The translations under genes were made by a program, and so were the position numbers. Below are positions 13,501 through 22,134 of a DNA stretch of 64,000 nucleotides, piece by piece. Below the pieces are notes generated by a model. It did no database searches and had not been told where the DNA came from. It was given only the letters and a program-made list of their open reading frames with translations. The stretch covers positions 62,001 to 126,000 of the forward strand of contig NZ_JAIQDW010000001.1 in the NCBI RefSeq assembly GCF_020026925.1, in the 5' to 3' direction. This DNA is from Flavobacterium hibisci (GTDB taxonomy: Bacteria; Bacteroidota; Bacteroidia; Flavobacteriales; Flavobacteriaceae). Within the stretch, counting starts at the first letter, position 1, and every line of letters begins with the position of its first letter.

Positions 13501-13836
13501 TTATATACTAACAACTACAATCCGTTTGTAAATCCGTATTGGACAATTGATAATCCAACGAATGACTGGGCACGCCTTGATGCCAGAGGACCTGCCGGAG
13601 CCGGAACAGCAAAATTATACGATCGTAGTTTTATTCGTTTAGATAATATTTCGCTGGCTTATACGCTTCCTAAAGATCTTTTGGACCGCCTGAATGTTAG
13701 AAACTTCAAAATTTATGCTTCGTGTCAGAACGTAGCTACATGGTCTGCTTCCCGCGAATGGAAATACTACGGAGATCCGGAAACAGGCGGACTGGCTACA
13801 CGAATGTTTAATTTAGGTTTTAACGTTTCACTTTAA
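10504..13836 (+). CDS. SusC/RagA-family TonB-dependent outer-membrane glycan transporter (PUL1)
   Basis: At 1110 residues this has normal SusC size. An extended n-region precedes the signal helix (about 20-38). A carboxypeptidase-regulatory-like domain (about 55-125; GATVSIKGTKIGTTTDFDGKF) follows, then the TonB-box-like EEVVVVGYG (about 133-141), a plug domain with LIILDGM and IDILKDASATAIFGSKAAAGVI, and a long beta-barrel ending NLGFNVSL. SusC barrels import oligosaccharides through the outer membrane using TonB energy and pair with a SusD lid. The SusD gene starts 13 bp after the stop, so both are one transcript. The putative HTCS operator lies upstream. Confidence 0.96.
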   Translation: MTNFIRKIKAPDCVSGFDLKKKLTIFCVLVSLTQVHAYSEASGKAKEFEKLQQQNTINGQVKDQTGLPLPGATVSIKGTKIGTTTDFDGKFSLAGDQNSVLVVSFVGYLTQEISVKDKSNIIVQLKENAASLEEVVVVGYGKMKKKDLTGAIVQVKPEALANQNPQTVQDLLRGVPGLKVGYSADAKGGGSLQVRGQTSVYNPDGAGHNSPLIILDGMQFYGELSEINPDDVGQIDILKDASATAIFGSKAAAGVIVITTKKGKKGKPVINVTTNTTIVNKSAYRDVYSPEGYIKYRQDWETAKTYGQNTATGNYEAWITGTAAGKPGYYTSPDQLNQYGITQAQWLAYQPVGQTQGKSPNEVWGLRLGITDPTLLKNFTEGKTHNWYDSTFRTGINHDHNLSVSGASDNVNYYMSLGYLTSEGAIQGNDYAAVRANMKVDAKITSWLEFGANVNFQDRTDGDIAVGTGTNYWDANMLRNSPFSNFRDANGDYERQPMGQTIGGYNYYYDRQFIELEKGYTVLNTIFNTKVTLPLGITYSFNVAPRYQFFYNRYFQSSGHKGWNPANIGVDRENGKNFTWNMNNTITWDYTLAEKHHIIATFVQEAEELKTWSDRIDANNILPSDALGFHNIANATLANSSFTSNDTHQTADALMARLFYSFDDRYMVTGTIRRDGYSAFGSKNPYGVFPSVAVGWNFKKENWFNWAPMSTGKLRLSWGKNGNRTLSDPYIALANLASGTGATMGYIDASGNIVDMKYLGIDRMANPNLQWEKTEATNIGLDLGFLNDRITSTVDVYRMITHDMIMNRRLADFTGFGLIATNLGEVENKGIEVSLNSINIKNPNFEWTTTVAFSYNKNTINALYGNMEDVKDANGNVIGTKEADDKANKWFIGKPISQIWDYKVTGIWQKEEFEEAAKYGQRPGDPKVENSYTADDVNGKPTYNEKDKQFLGQTDPPINWSLRNEFKFYKNWNLAINMYSYMGHKSLDGRYMNTYNDGSLYTNNYNPFVNPYWTIDNPTNDWARLDARGPAGAGTAKLYDRSFIRLDNISLAYTLPKDLLDRLNVRNFKIYASCQNVATWSASREWKYYGDPETGGLATRMFNLGFNVSL

Positions 13837-13849
13837 TAATTATTCAACA

Positions 13850-15829
13850 ATGAAAAAATATATAAAAAATAGCATCTCAACATTTTTACCTTTAGTAGCC
13901 GCTGCTCTTTTGGTTTCCTGTTCAGAGGATTTTCTGGAGCCGGATCCACTATCGTTTTACGAACCGGAGACTACATTTAGTACAGAATCCGGCTTGCAGG
14001 CAGTTTTGGCAAGTGCCGATAAGGGGTTGCGCAATAATTATATTCATTATAAAAGTGCCGGAAATAGTGTGCCTATTGGTACAGAATATGTTTTCTCAGA
14101 TATGGCAAAGTATGGAAAGACAGATAATAGCAGTACAATTTCTGATTTTGCAAATACTATAGTGCCTACCGGAAGTTTTAAAACAGATACAAATGATGAT
14201 TTTTACCTCGGATTTTATTGGAGTGAGGCTTATACCGGTATTAAACATGCCAATACTATATTGACCTATATTGATAAGGTAACAAGTTTATCTCAGGAAG
14301 TTAAAAATAAATATATCGGTCAGGCCTATTTTCATAGAGCGTACCGCTATTTAAATCTGGTATATCAATTTGGTGATGTCCCGTTGATTACTAAAATTCT
14401 GGAAGTTCCAAAACAGACTTACTATTCTACTAAAAAAGAAGCTATCATCGAAATGATTACAGCCGATATGGAAAAAGCTGTAGAATGGGTTCCGGAGCAG
14501 TCAAAATTGCCTTATTTAGGTGTAGTGAATAAAGGCGCATGCCGTCAGCTGCTCATCAAATGTTATCTGGCATCCGGAAGGTTTGCAGAAGCCGAAGCTC
14601 AGGCCAATATTCTGATTAATCAGTCTGGTTATTCTTTGATGCAAAGTAATTTTGGAACGTTTGATCCGGGAGGGAATCCACAAACCTGGGCCATTACAAG
14701 AAATGTTATATGGGATTTACACCGACCTGAAAATAAGATAATTGCTGCCAATAAAGAAGCCATCATGGTCATGCCAAACGGAGGAGTACAGTCATTTTTG
14801 TCATTTGCTTCTATGAGAATTTTTGGTCCAAACTGGAATTCAGGTACGCTAACCACACCAGATGGTAAACAAGCAGCTGGACGTTTTGCTTCAAATAATT
14901 CTAATTATCAGGCAAAATATGATTATGCAAGAGCATTAGGACGTGGTATCTCTACGATTAGTGCTTCCTATTATTCGCAACATCCTATGTGGGTCGTAAA
15001 CGGTATTGAAGATAAGCAGGATCTTAGACACAATAATACTGTTGGTAACTGGGTCAATATGGAGGATCTTAAATACAGTGACAAGACTTCTGCCTACTAC
15101 CAGCAAAATTTCAGAATGAAACATAATGGAGTTTTATTATCAAAAGATACTCTTCGTGAATGGTTTGATTTTCCGTTGTATAAAATCTATCTGCATGATG
15201 TTGTTAATGAAACGAATCCAAATGCAACCGATTTTCAGGGCGCCAGTACGGGAAGTAAGGCACATTGGTACTTATATCGATTGGCAGAAACGTATTTATT
15301 AAGAGCAGAAGCACGTTTTTATCAAGGCAATGTTGGTGGAGCAGCTCAGGATGTAAATGTTATAAGGGCAAGGGCAGGAGCTTCTCAGATGTACACACAG
15401 GTTACAATTGGAGATATCTGTGCAGAAAGAGGAAGGGAACTTTATCTGGAAGAGTGGAGAAATGTAGAACTAAAACGTATTTCGCATTGTCTCGCTTTAA
15501 GTGGAAAACCTGACGAATGGGGGCAGACATACAATATAGCCAACTGGGATAAACAGTCAGGGACTGATGCATCCGGAGGCAGCTACTGGTATCAGCGTAT
15601 TGTACATTATACGCTTTATAACAAATATCCAAGCGGAATTGTGGTACCAAATGGCACTAAATTTTATACTATGGATAAGCGTAATAATTACTGGCCAATT
15701 CCAAACAATGCTATAACGGCAAATACTAACGGCAAATTAAGTCAGAACTTCGGTTATGACGGTTACGATCCTAACGTAAAAGTCTGGCATAAATGGCAGG
15801 ATGCTGTCGCAGATGAAAGCCAGCTTTAG
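13850..15829 (+). CDS. SusD/RagB-family glycan-binding surface lipoprotein (PUL1)
   Basis: The 659-residue protein has a lipoprotein signal with lipobox LLVSC (Cys24) followed by SEDFLEP, a common surface-export context. The N-terminal SusD-like domain has helical repeats (YFHRAYRYLNLVYQFGDVPL), and the C-terminal RagB/SusD domain contains RLAETYLLRAEARFYQG and ERGRELYLEEWRN. SusD proteins bind the glycan and close over the SusC barrel. It follows susC by 13 bp and is separated from the next gene by a hairpin at 15900-15936. Confidence 0.95.
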   Translation: MKKYIKNSISTFLPLVAAALLVSCSEDFLEPDPLSFYEPETTFSTESGLQAVLASADKGLRNNYIHYKSAGNSVPIGTEYVFSDMAKYGKTDNSSTISDFANTIVPTGSFKTDTNDDFYLGFYWSEAYTGIKHANTILTYIDKVTSLSQEVKNKYIGQAYFHRAYRYLNLVYQFGDVPLITKILEVPKQTYYSTKKEAIIEMITADMEKAVEWVPEQSKLPYLGVVNKGACRQLLIKCYLASGRFAEAEAQANILINQSGYSLMQSNFGTFDPGGNPQTWAITRNVIWDLHRPENKIIAANKEAIMVMPNGGVQSFLSFASMRIFGPNWNSGTLTTPDGKQAAGRFASNNSNYQAKYDYARALGRGISTISASYYSQHPMWVVNGIEDKQDLRHNNTVGNWVNMEDLKYSDKTSAYYQQNFRMKHNGVLLSKDTLREWFDFPLYKIYLHDVVNETNPNATDFQGASTGSKAHWYLYRLAETYLLRAEARFYQGNVGGAAQDVNVIRARAGASQMYTQVTIGDICAERGRELYLEEWRNVELKRISHCLALSGKPDEWGQTYNIANWDKQSGTDASGGSYWYQRIVHYTLYNKYPSGIVVPNGTKFYTMDKRNNYWPIPNNAITANTNGKLSQNFGYDGYDPNVKVWHKWQDAVADESQL

Positions 15830-15899
15830 CATTTACTTACGGTTAATATCCAATTATTTTTACGTTCTAAATTTCAATTATTCATATACAAAAGTAGTT

Positions 15900-15936
15900 C
15901 AGCGGTTCAAAATCAGTTAACGATTTTGGACTGCTG
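15900..15936 (+). terminator. Long hairpin between susD and the GH128 gene
   Basis: CAGCGGTTCAAAATC (15900-15914) pairs over all 15 positions, two of them G:T, with GATTTTGGACTGCTG (15922-15936) around loop AGTTAAC. Only three T follow, so it is either a weak terminator or an mRNA-stabilising structure that lowers expression of downstream enzymes relative to susCD. The rest of 15830-16165 holds a smaller stem (TAGTTGC 16090-16096 with GCAACTA 16114-16120) in the probable leader of the next gene. Confidence 0.5.
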
Positions 15937-16165
15937 TTTACTAATTATTGAAATAAATTAATTATAAAATAACTAATGTTTTAGATTAAATAAAACTATT
16001 TAAATTACTGTTATACAGTTTTTAAAACTATATTTAAAACTAACTATAGATTTTCTTTATAATTCACATTTGACTCTAAATCCAATTCATAGTTGCTATG
16101 TTTAATTCGGCAGGCAACTAGGAAAAGTATAGAATATATTAAACCAATTTAAAACAAGACTTAAT

Positions 16166-19100
16166 ATGAAAAAATTATACACTTTTATAGTATTCGGGGT
16201 TTCGGTCTTTCTGTTCCGGATACAGGCTCAGGCACCAAGTCTTCCTGTTAAAGTAAATTTGGCTACGACACTCAGCGGTTTAAAAACATTTAGTAATGGT
16301 ACTGCTCCGGATGTACTCTCTTTCTCGTTATCGAATCAGACAGAGTTTACGCTGGAAGTAAAGGCTAAAGTAAATTCAGCTCAGGGCAGAGGACTTGATG
16401 TCGAAGTTAAAAACACAACAGGTCTTGGTTTCAGGACTTCTTTAGACAAAACTTCGTTTAATTATAATACCATTTTATCATCAATAGAAAATTTAAGTAA
16501 TTCCGCCGATAATGCTCAGGAACAAACTTATAGATATGCGGTCAAAGATGGTTTTGTCAATATTTATCAGGAGGGACATTACCTGACTTCTAAAGTACTT
16601 GATTTTGTAAATGACAACTCCGCAGTTCCAACTGTATATGGTTCTGATAACCTTTTGGGAAGATGGGCCGGAGTTGCAGGAAATAATTCGGCAAAACCAA
16701 ATGATTACGGCTGGGCGAATACCTCAGCAAGTCTTCCGTGGAATACAGCTAATTCAACCAGCGGTGTACGATATCTGGATGTGACTTCCGGGCATACATT
16801 CGAGTCTGATAATATGGCTTACAATGGTAGGATTATGTATATCCGCTGGGATAATAGTGCGTATTCTACTTCAACCTATAGTTATCCTGTAAAACTGGAA
16901 AAAGACCTGAAATACGAATTTTCGTGGATTTATGAATATGTATCTAATTCGGCTCCCGGAACTCCAATTAATGTAGCCATTTCAGCAACGGCAAATGGAA
17001 CCGGAGTTATAGCCTCTAAAAGCTTTGTAACGGGAAATGCTACTAAATTACGAAAAGGTGATTTTTCTTTTATTGCAACAGCCGATGGTACATTTTACAT
17101 CACGATTACCGCCGGATCAGGACTTATGGCAATTGGGGATTTAAAATTAAAATCTTCGAATTTAATCAATAACTGGGATGGTTTTGCTAATGATAATGCT
17201 GGAACGCCTGCTGCTTATGGCTGGACGAATTCATTAGGTTCGACTATTTTCAATACCGCAAATGCTGCCAGTGGAGTACGTTATATGGATGTAACTTCGG
17301 GTCATGCTTTAGAGTCGGATAATACTAATTACGCAGGAAGGTTATTGTATATCCGTTGGGATGGCGCTCAGGAAAATTCAGTTTATTCTTTTCCGGTACA
17401 GCTAGAAGCTGCTAAGGATTATCAGTTTTCCTGGCTGTATGAGTATATTTCAAATTTAGCTCCTGGCTCACAAATGAATGTTTCGGTTTCAACACTCGCT
17501 AACGGTGCAGGAACGGTTCTTTCAGCTAAAAGTTTTGTAACAGGTGCTGTCAATAAACTGAAAAAAGGAGATCTATCTTTTCAGTCTCAGACAGCAGGGA
17601 CGTATTATATTAATATTACTGGCGATAAAGCACTTTTTGGTATAGCCGATTTAAAAATCCAAACCCTGCAAATGGCCAATATCGTAATTGGAAAAAATTA
17701 TGCGGCCGGTGCTGTAGATATGGAAGTTAGTTCGGTAACTTTTGAAAATACAGCCTATGCTCCTGAAAAAGTGATCAGTCCTTCTGCTATAACTTCCGAA
17801 ATTACGAGTAGCCTGAATGTTGGTGCTTATGCAAAATCAAGTGTAGTTTTAAACGGATCGGCTTCTTTATATTTAAAAAATGCCTATAACCCTTTAATTA
17901 ATACCACTGTCAATTTAAATTCGTCAAACGCCCGCTTGTATTTTGAAAATAAAAAACCGAGCGAGGTTATTAGTTCTTATTTGCAGTATATTTCTTTAAA
18001 TGGTGTTGCTGCGGGTAACGATACGAATGTTCAGGTGACCAATTATGGAAGCGGAGCCGTGGTAGCTCCTTATTCGGTAAACGAAATGCCTTTGGAAGTT
18101 TTTACAGCAGAGAATTTTGGAGGAACTTCCCAGTTATATGCAGCCGTTATGCCTCATGATGATTTAAGTTCATTTGATAATGCTATTAAATCATTCAAAT
18201 TGAAAAAAGGCTATATGGTTACTTTTGCTTCAAATGCTGATGGAAGCGGATACAGCAGGGTTTATATAGCAGAAAATCAGGATCTGGAAATAGCGGTTTT
18301 GCCTGTGAATTTAAATGGAACGATTTCGTTTATCAGAGCCATGAAGTGGCATGAAGTCAACAAAAAAGGACTGGCTGGCGGAAGTACAGAGGCGATGGAT
18401 GCAACTAATATTACCTGGTACTACAACTGGAATACCGGAATGAGTTCTACACCCAATATTGAATATGTACCCATAAGACAAACCAATTACTGGCCGTCAT
18501 TTACTCCTGCATACACAAAAGAAGGTTATACGCATCTTTTAGGGTTTAATGAGCCGGATCGTCCTGATCAGGCGAATATGACAGTTGAAGCAGCGATAGC
18601 TTCCTGGCCGGCATTAATGAAATCAGGTTTAAGATTAGGCTCTCCTGCTACATCAGACCCTTTTAATCCGTGGATGGGGAATTTTATGACGCAGGCTGAA
18701 GCAAATAATTACCGAATTGATTATGTAGCCATTCACTGTTACTGGTACAAAACTGCTGCTCAGTGGAAAAGTGATCTGCAAAATATCTACGACAGATACA
18801 AGAGACCGCTGTGGATTACGGAATGGAACATAGGGGCAAACTGGACAGGTAATAATTTTCCGGATGGGCCAACTTTATTGACGGATGCAAATGCCATTAA
18901 ACATAAAAATGACCTTGCCGCAATATTAAACGTATTAGAAACTACTGATTATGTAGAGCGTTATTCGATCTATAACTGGGTTCAGGATGCAAGAGCGATG
19001 TATGTTACCATAGACGACGCTTTTAAAACAAGAAACCCGAACTGGCAAAATTATGTATGGCTTCAGACGGCACCAGTAATTTCAAGTACTGCTACAAGTT

Positions 19101-20698
19101 ATGTAGTATTAACTCCTGCTGGTGAGTATTATGCAAACAATGCTTCGGCGAAAGCGTATAGCTCAAACAGAGAGTATGTTTCAACATGGAAAACAAAAGC
19201 TGAAACACTGAGTTATCAGCTGTCTTCAGATTATCAAAATATTACCATAAACTGGACAGGTAATAATTCTGATTTAGTAAATAAATATATTCTGGAAAGG
19301 AAATTAACAGGCGAAAATGATTTTTCGGTTTTCTATGAATCAACAGATTACAACGTTATTAAGCAGGTTGATGCAGTTCATTCAAAAGCAGAATACCGAA
19401 TCAAAGTGGTAGGCAAAGACAATACAGAATCAGCGTATTCGGCTGTACTGGTTTTTGAACAGGCTCCAATTGCTGCTACACCAGACAATATTGAAGGGAA
19501 GGCATTGTCTAAATCCATAATCAATCTAAAATGGCCGGCAGTTACAGGAGCAGAATCCTATACGATTAAAAGATCGGAAACCCTGAACGGCACTTACGCA
19601 GATGTAGCTGTATATCTAAAAGAAACGACTTTCGATGATATTAATTTACAGGAAAATAAAGATTATTTCTATAAAATAGCATCGGTAAATAATGGCGGTG
19701 AAAGCCCATATTCTACACCTTTAAATGTTAAAACAATGGCATTTGCCATTCCATTAGCTGTTACTAATGCAAGTTTAGCTTATGGAGATGCAAAAGTAAA
19801 TCTTACCTGGGATTTTATGTATGATGTTGGTTTTTATGTAAAAAGAGCTGCTTCGCCATCAGGACCATTTACAACTATCGGAACTGTTACAACGAATGCC
19901 TACAGTGATGTATCAGTTTCAAACGGAACGCCTTACTATTATAAAATTGCTGCTTTTAATACTTTGGGAGAAGGCCCTGAATCAAATCTTCTTACCGCAA
20001 CGCCGGCTCAGGGACAAAAGATCACGGGAAATATAATTGGACATTCAGGATCGTATCAAAGTAATGGTGCTACAATTGAAAAGGCTTTTGATGAAGATCT
20101 GACAACTTATGTTGATGGTCCAAATGCTACAGGTTATTTAGGTTATGATTTTGGTGTAAATGGTAAAGCGAGTCTTACGGATATCAGGTATGTTCCCCGC
20201 AATGGTTTTGGAAATCGTATGACCGGAAGTGAAATTCGCGGCTCAAACAGTGAAGATTACCTTAACTCTTATGAAGTTTTGCATGTAATAACGGGTACTC
20301 CGGCCAATGATGTTTTTACTCAGGATTCTGGTTTAGCAACGCAAAAATACAGATACATTTATTGGTATACACCAACGGGTAACGGAAACATTGCTGAACT
20401 TGAGTTTTACGGAAGCATCAATACAACTTTAGCTATAGACAAACTTAAGACAGAATTTTCAGGGAATATAAAAGCATTTCCAAATCCAACATCCGGACAG
20501 TTTGATATTGATTTTCCGATTAGTTTAACATCTCAGCATATTGCAATTTATACCGCTGAAGGTAAATTGATTTCGCAATCGGATTACGCTGTTGAAAATG
20601 GTAAAATTCATTTGAATCTGGAGCATAACAGCACAGGAGTATATTTTATAAAATTTAATTCGTACCCAGACAAAACAATCCGAATTGTCAAAAAATAA
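16166..20698 (+). CDS. Secreted multidomain GH128-type endo-hydrolase with duplicated beta modules, FN3, F5/8C and T9SS sorting domain
   Basis: This is a 1510-residue protein. A signal peptide (1-23, ending QAQA) and a first beta-rich region (about 24-160) precede two tandem copies of a module of about 170 residues (about 164-333 and 334-507; both carry SGVRY-DVTSGH, SDN, RWD, PGS/T and KSFVTG). A catalytic TIM barrel of the Asl1/GH128 type (about 725-998) follows, with acid/base Glu796 in LLGFNEPD and nucleophile Glu886 in LWITEWN. Then come fibronectin-III-like domains (about 1010-1330), an F5/8C-like domain (about 1335-1430) and a type A T9SS sorting domain (about 1437-1510; FPNPTSGQF). 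Characterised GH128 enzymes are endo-beta-1,3-glucanases. Here it is the only T9SS substrate and presumably the surface or extracellular backbone-cutting enzyme of the PUL. The substrate could be another beta-1,3-linked backbone such as galactan. Confidence 0.85.
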   Translation: MKKLYTFIVFGVSVFLFRIQAQAPSLPVKVNLATTLSGLKTFSNGTAPDVLSFSLSNQTEFTLEVKAKVNSAQGRGLDVEVKNTTGLGFRTSLDKTSFNYNTILSSIENLSNSADNAQEQTYRYAVKDGFVNIYQEGHYLTSKVLDFVNDNSAVPTVYGSDNLLGRWAGVAGNNSAKPNDYGWANTSASLPWNTANSTSGVRYLDVTSGHTFESDNMAYNGRIMYIRWDNSAYSTSTYSYPVKLEKDLKYEFSWIYEYVSNSAPGTPINVAISATANGTGVIASKSFVTGNATKLRKGDFSFIATADGTFYITITAGSGLMAIGDLKLKSSNLINNWDGFANDNAGTPAAYGWTNSLGSTIFNTANAASGVRYMDVTSGHALESDNTNYAGRLLYIRWDGAQENSVYSFPVQLEAAKDYQFSWLYEYISNLAPGSQMNVSVSTLANGAGTVLSAKSFVTGAVNKLKKGDLSFQSQTAGTYYINITGDKALFGIADLKIQTLQMANIVIGKNYAAGAVDMEVSSVTFENTAYAPEKVISPSAITSEITSSLNVGAYAKSSVVLNGSASLYLKNAYNPLINTTVNLNSSNARLYFENKKPSEVISSYLQYISLNGVAAGNDTNVQVTNYGSGAVVAPYSVNEMPLEVFTAENFGGTSQLYAAVMPHDDLSSFDNAIKSFKLKKGYMVTFASNADGSGYSRVYIAENQDLEIAVLPVNLNGTISFIRAMKWHEVNKKGLAGGSTEAMDATNITWYYNWNTGMSSTPNIEYVPIRQTNYWPSFTPAYTKEGYTHLLGFNEPDRPDQANMTVEAAIASWPALMKSGLRLGSPATSDPFNPWMGNFMTQAEANNYRIDYVAIHCYWYKTAAQWKSDLQNIYDRYKRPLWITEWNIGANWTGNNFPDGPTLLTDANAIKHKNDLAAILNVLETTDYVERYSIYNWVQDARAMYVTIDDAFKTRNPNWQNYVWLQTAPVISSTATSYVVLTPAGEYYANNASAKAYSSNREYVSTWKTKAETLSYQLSSDYQNITINWTGNNSDLVNKYILERKLTGENDFSVFYESTDYNVIKQVDAVHSKAEYRIKVVGKDNTESAYSAVLVFEQAPIAATPDNIEGKALSKSIINLKWPAVTGAESYTIKRSETLNGTYADVAVYLKETTFDDINLQENKDYFYKIASVNNGGESPYSTPLNVKTMAFAIPLAVTNASLAYGDAKVNLTWDFMYDVGFYVKRAASPSGPFTTIGTVTTNAYSDVSVSNGTPYYYKIAAFNTLGEGPESNLLTATPAQGQKITGNIIGHSGSYQSNGATIEKAFDEDLTTYVDGPNATGYLGYDFGVNGKASLTDIRYVPRNGFGNRMTGSEIRGSNSEDYLNSYEVLHVITGTPANDVFTQDSGLATQKYRYIYWYTPTGNGNIAELEFYGSINTTLAIDKLKTEFSGNIKAFPNPTSGQFDIDFPISLTSQHIAIYTAEGKLISQSDYAVENGKIHLNLEHNSTGVYFIKFNSYPDKTIRIVKK

Positions 20699-20749
20699 GA
20701 ATTAAGCAGATAAAAAATAAGTTAGTTTGGTTTTATATGTTTTTGTGAT

Positions 20750-20779
20750 AATGGGGGATTTTGAGCAATTCCCCATTTT
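20750..20779 (+). terminator. Rho-independent terminator after the GH128 gene
   Basis: AATGGGGGATT (20750-20760) pairs with AATTCCCCATT (20767-20777), with one G:T, around loop TTGAGC, followed by TTC. It is a strong GC-centred stem in AT-rich surroundings, 50 nt after the stop codon. Confidence 0.75.
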
Positions 20780-20837
20780 CTTAAAAAAAGATACTGCTGC
20801 AAAATTCTAAAGAGATAATAAGATGAAATTTAAAACG

Positions 20838-20850
20838 AATCATTTTTGTG
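20838..20850 (+). promoter_or_regulatory. Possible -7 element before the GH43 gene
   Basis: AATCATTTTTGTG is identical to the 13-mer at 8695-8707 upstream of the GH105 gene; CATTTTTG differs by one base from TAnnTTTG. It lies after the terminator of the preceding gene, consistent with a separate transcript for the GH43 gene. Confidence 0.3.
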
Positions 20851-20924
20851 CTGCATGCTTATATTTTAGTTTCATTTAAAACACATAAGAAGAAATATAT
20901 TAAGGTTTATCAAAAACAATTAAA

Positions 20925-22052
20925 ATGAAATTAAAATTTTCGATAATTATAAGTTTTATTTGTTCTTTAATTTTCGGACAAAACAATTCTTTTGAGCCAG
21001 GGAAATTTTGGAAAGATACAGACGGCGTACATATTAATGCCCACGGAGGAGGTGTTATTTTTGTTTATGGAACCTATTATTGGTACGGCGAATTTAAATC
21101 CGATGGAAAAGAAGGAAATACAGCACTAAAAGGTGTCAGCTGTTATTCGTCAAAAGATTTGTATAACTGGCACAACGAAGGAATTGTACTAAAAGTAGAG
21201 GAAGACCCTAATTCGGAAATAACAAAAGGATGCATCATGGAGCGTCCAAAAGTCGTTTTTAATAAAAAAACAGGCAAATACGTGATGTGGTTTCATTTGG
21301 AACTCAAAGGAGAGGGGTATGAAGCTGCCAGAGCCGCAGTGGCCATAAGTGATTCTCCAAAAGGACCTTTTGCATATAAAAAATCATATCGCCCTAATAA
21401 AGAAGTCTGGCCAATGAATTTTAAGGAGGCATTTAAATCCCCTTCGACAGATGAACGCAATTTAAAATCGTGGAGTCCGGAATGGATTTCCGCTATTGAA
21501 AATGGAATGCTGGTGTGCAGGGATTTTAAAAAAGGACAAATGGCAAGGGATATGACAATATATGTTGATGAGAATGGCAAAGGGTATCTGATTCATTCTT
21601 CTGAGGAAAATTTGACTCTCCATATTTCTGAATTGACAGACGATTATTTGAATTTTACAAAAAAATGGACCCGAATGGCGCCTGCAGGACATAATGAAGC
21701 ACCGGCAATTTTTAAAAGAGACGGAATTTATTATATGATCACCTCAGGTTGTACGGGCTGGGATCCTAACGAAGCACGTTCTTTTAAATCAAAATCTATC
21801 TGGGGACCATGGGAGACCTTAGGAAATCCATGCGTTGGCAAAGATGCTGCGCTTACTTTTTATTCACAAAGCACTTATATTTTTCCTGTTCAGGGTAAAA
21901 AAAATCAGTTTATTTTTATGGCAGACCGCTGGAAACCTGATAATCCGATTGATGGGACTTATATCTGGCTGCCGGTTATAATTGAAAATGAAAAACCAAT
22001 TCTGAAATGGTCAGATAAATGGAATCTTGAAGATTTTAATCAAAAGAAATAA
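20925..22052 (+). CDS. Glycoside hydrolase family 43, galactan/arabinogalactan-type (subfamily 24 or 34-like)
   Basis: The 375-residue protein has a signal peptide (about 1-19, ending IFGQ) and a single five-bladed propeller domain. The start of the mature protein, GVHINAHGGGVIFVYGTYYWYGE, resembles the GH43 branch that contains exo-beta-1,3-galactanases and related arabinogalactan enzymes. The proposed general acid is Glu258 in GHNEAPAIF; RPKVVFNKKTGKYVMWFH is a further family block. It should act exo-wise on galactan backbone or side chains in the periplasm. No carbohydrate-binding module is attached. The gene has its own upstream terminator and possible promoter and is followed by another terminator-like hairpin. 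GH43 is firm; subfamily is recalled from motifs, not from a search. Confidence 0.85.
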   Translation: MKLKFSIIISFICSLIFGQNNSFEPGKFWKDTDGVHINAHGGGVIFVYGTYYWYGEFKSDGKEGNTALKGVSCYSSKDLYNWHNEGIVLKVEEDPNSEITKGCIMERPKVVFNKKTGKYVMWFHLELKGEGYEAARAAVAISDSPKGPFAYKKSYRPNKEVWPMNFKEAFKSPSTDERNLKSWSPEWISAIENGMLVCRDFKKGQMARDMTIYVDENGKGYLIHSSEENLTLHISELTDDYLNFTKKWTRMAPAGHNEAPAIFKRDGIYYMITSGCTGWDPNEARSFKSKSIWGPWETLGNPCVGKDAALTFYSQSTYIFPVQGKKNQFIFMADRWKPDNPIDGTYIWLPVIIENEKPILKWSDKWNLEDFNQKK

Positions 22053-22075
22053 CTAAAATTTAAGCATAATATTTA

Positions 22076-22113
22076 TATATTTGAAAAAGTGTTGTTTTTA
22101 CACTTGTTTTTTT
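22076..22113 (+). terminator. Hairpin with T-tract between GH43 and GH78 genes, overlapping a -7-like box
   Basis: AAGTGT (22087-22092) pairs with ACACTT (22100-22105) around TGTTTTT and is followed by G and seven T, a plausible intrinsic terminator. TATATTTG at 22076-22083, directly before it, matches the -7 consensus, so a new transcript could start within or just after the hairpin. Confidence 0.5.
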
Positions 22114-22134
22114 GAAATATAAAATAAATATTGA

